A DNA stretch of 43,485 nt. It comes from Candidatus Palauibacter poriticola (lineage in GTDB: Bacteria > Gemmatimonadota > Gemmatimonadetes > Palauibacterales > Palauibacteraceae). How positions within the stretch are numbered: position 1 is the stretch's first letter; each line of letters starts with the position of its first letter. Below the pieces are notes generated by a model. It saw only the letters and a list, made by a program, of their open reading frames with translations. It ran no database searches and was not told the DNA's origin. The DNA lies in NCBI GenBank assembly GCA_012270965.1, contig JAAXHJ010000087.1, forward strand, positions 1 to 43,485, written 5' to 3'. Positions 43,453 through 43,485 of this stretch are shown here, piece after piece. A program made the position numbers and the translations under genes.

Positions 43453-43485
43453 GTGACATCGGGGGAGCGGCCGCGCCCGTCCTCC

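Noticed and set aside
1..43485. tRNA, rRNA or insertion sequence transposase genes
   Set aside because: None could be recognised; no transposase motifs or IS-type terminal repeats were seen around the BREX island.

Overview
The window is a stretch of high-GC bacterial chromosome with dense, overlapping gene strings. A complete MoxR-Bat operon, exported lipoprotein-type enzymes, a cytochrome c/copper-monooxygenase-like protein and a secreted prolyl oligopeptidase suggest a Gemmatimonadota-like, Gram-negative-type organism. This placement is inferred from gene content and base composition; no rRNA marker is present.

Layout. (1) 1-8285, + strand: MoxR (5' end outside the window), DUF58, a BatD-like membrane protein, then BatA, BatB, BatC, BatD and BatE, nearly all joined by 4-base or similar overlaps. 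(2) 8282-13808, housekeeping and accessory genes: an AlkA-type glycosylase, a flavoprotein that looks like a circularly permuted D-amino-acid oxidase, a MerR regulator divergent from an ARPP-1 protein, and an MFS exporter. Short GC-rich tandem repeats occur several times in regions 1 and 2, usually inside the first or last codons of a gene. (3) 13809-35367, a defence island built on a complete type I BREX system: brxA, brxB, brxC, pglX, pglZ, brxL. Two sets of extra genes are nested inside it. Between brxC and pglX lie an AlbA_2/HATPase protein, a CBS-HEPN protein (predicted ligand-sensing RNase) and an AAA ATPase plus S8 protease pair like IetAS. Between pglX and pglZ lie a 78-residue winged-helix-like protein, a second AlbA_2/HATPase protein and, on the opposite strand, a DUF2335 holin-like membrane protein with a small partner. 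(4) 35474-38145, - strand: a DprA-like plus phosphoribosyltransferase pair with its own promoter, a 5'-truncated pRiA4b ORF-3 family remnant, and a VapC/FitA-type toxin-antitoxin pair. (5) 38259-43452: prolyl oligopeptidase, an exported protein of unknown function, a cytochrome c/Cu-monooxygenase-like protein, and a divergent cysteine-rich exported protein.

How it works together. BREX should methylate host DNA through PglX and block phage DNA replication through the BrxB/BrxC/PglZ/BrxL machinery. The nested genes overlap the BREX genes (ATGA junctions at brxC/AlbA_2, protease/pglX and pglX/wHTH), so they are probably translated from the same messages and may act as a second, possibly abortive, line of defence. 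The most novel-looking component is the CBS-HEPN gene at 20142-20987. It has an ideal ribosome binding site and ATG, but an in-frame TGA after 19 codons. By eye the CBS-HEPN, IetAS-like and DUF2335 genes are less GC-rich than the BREX core, which suggests they arrived separately.
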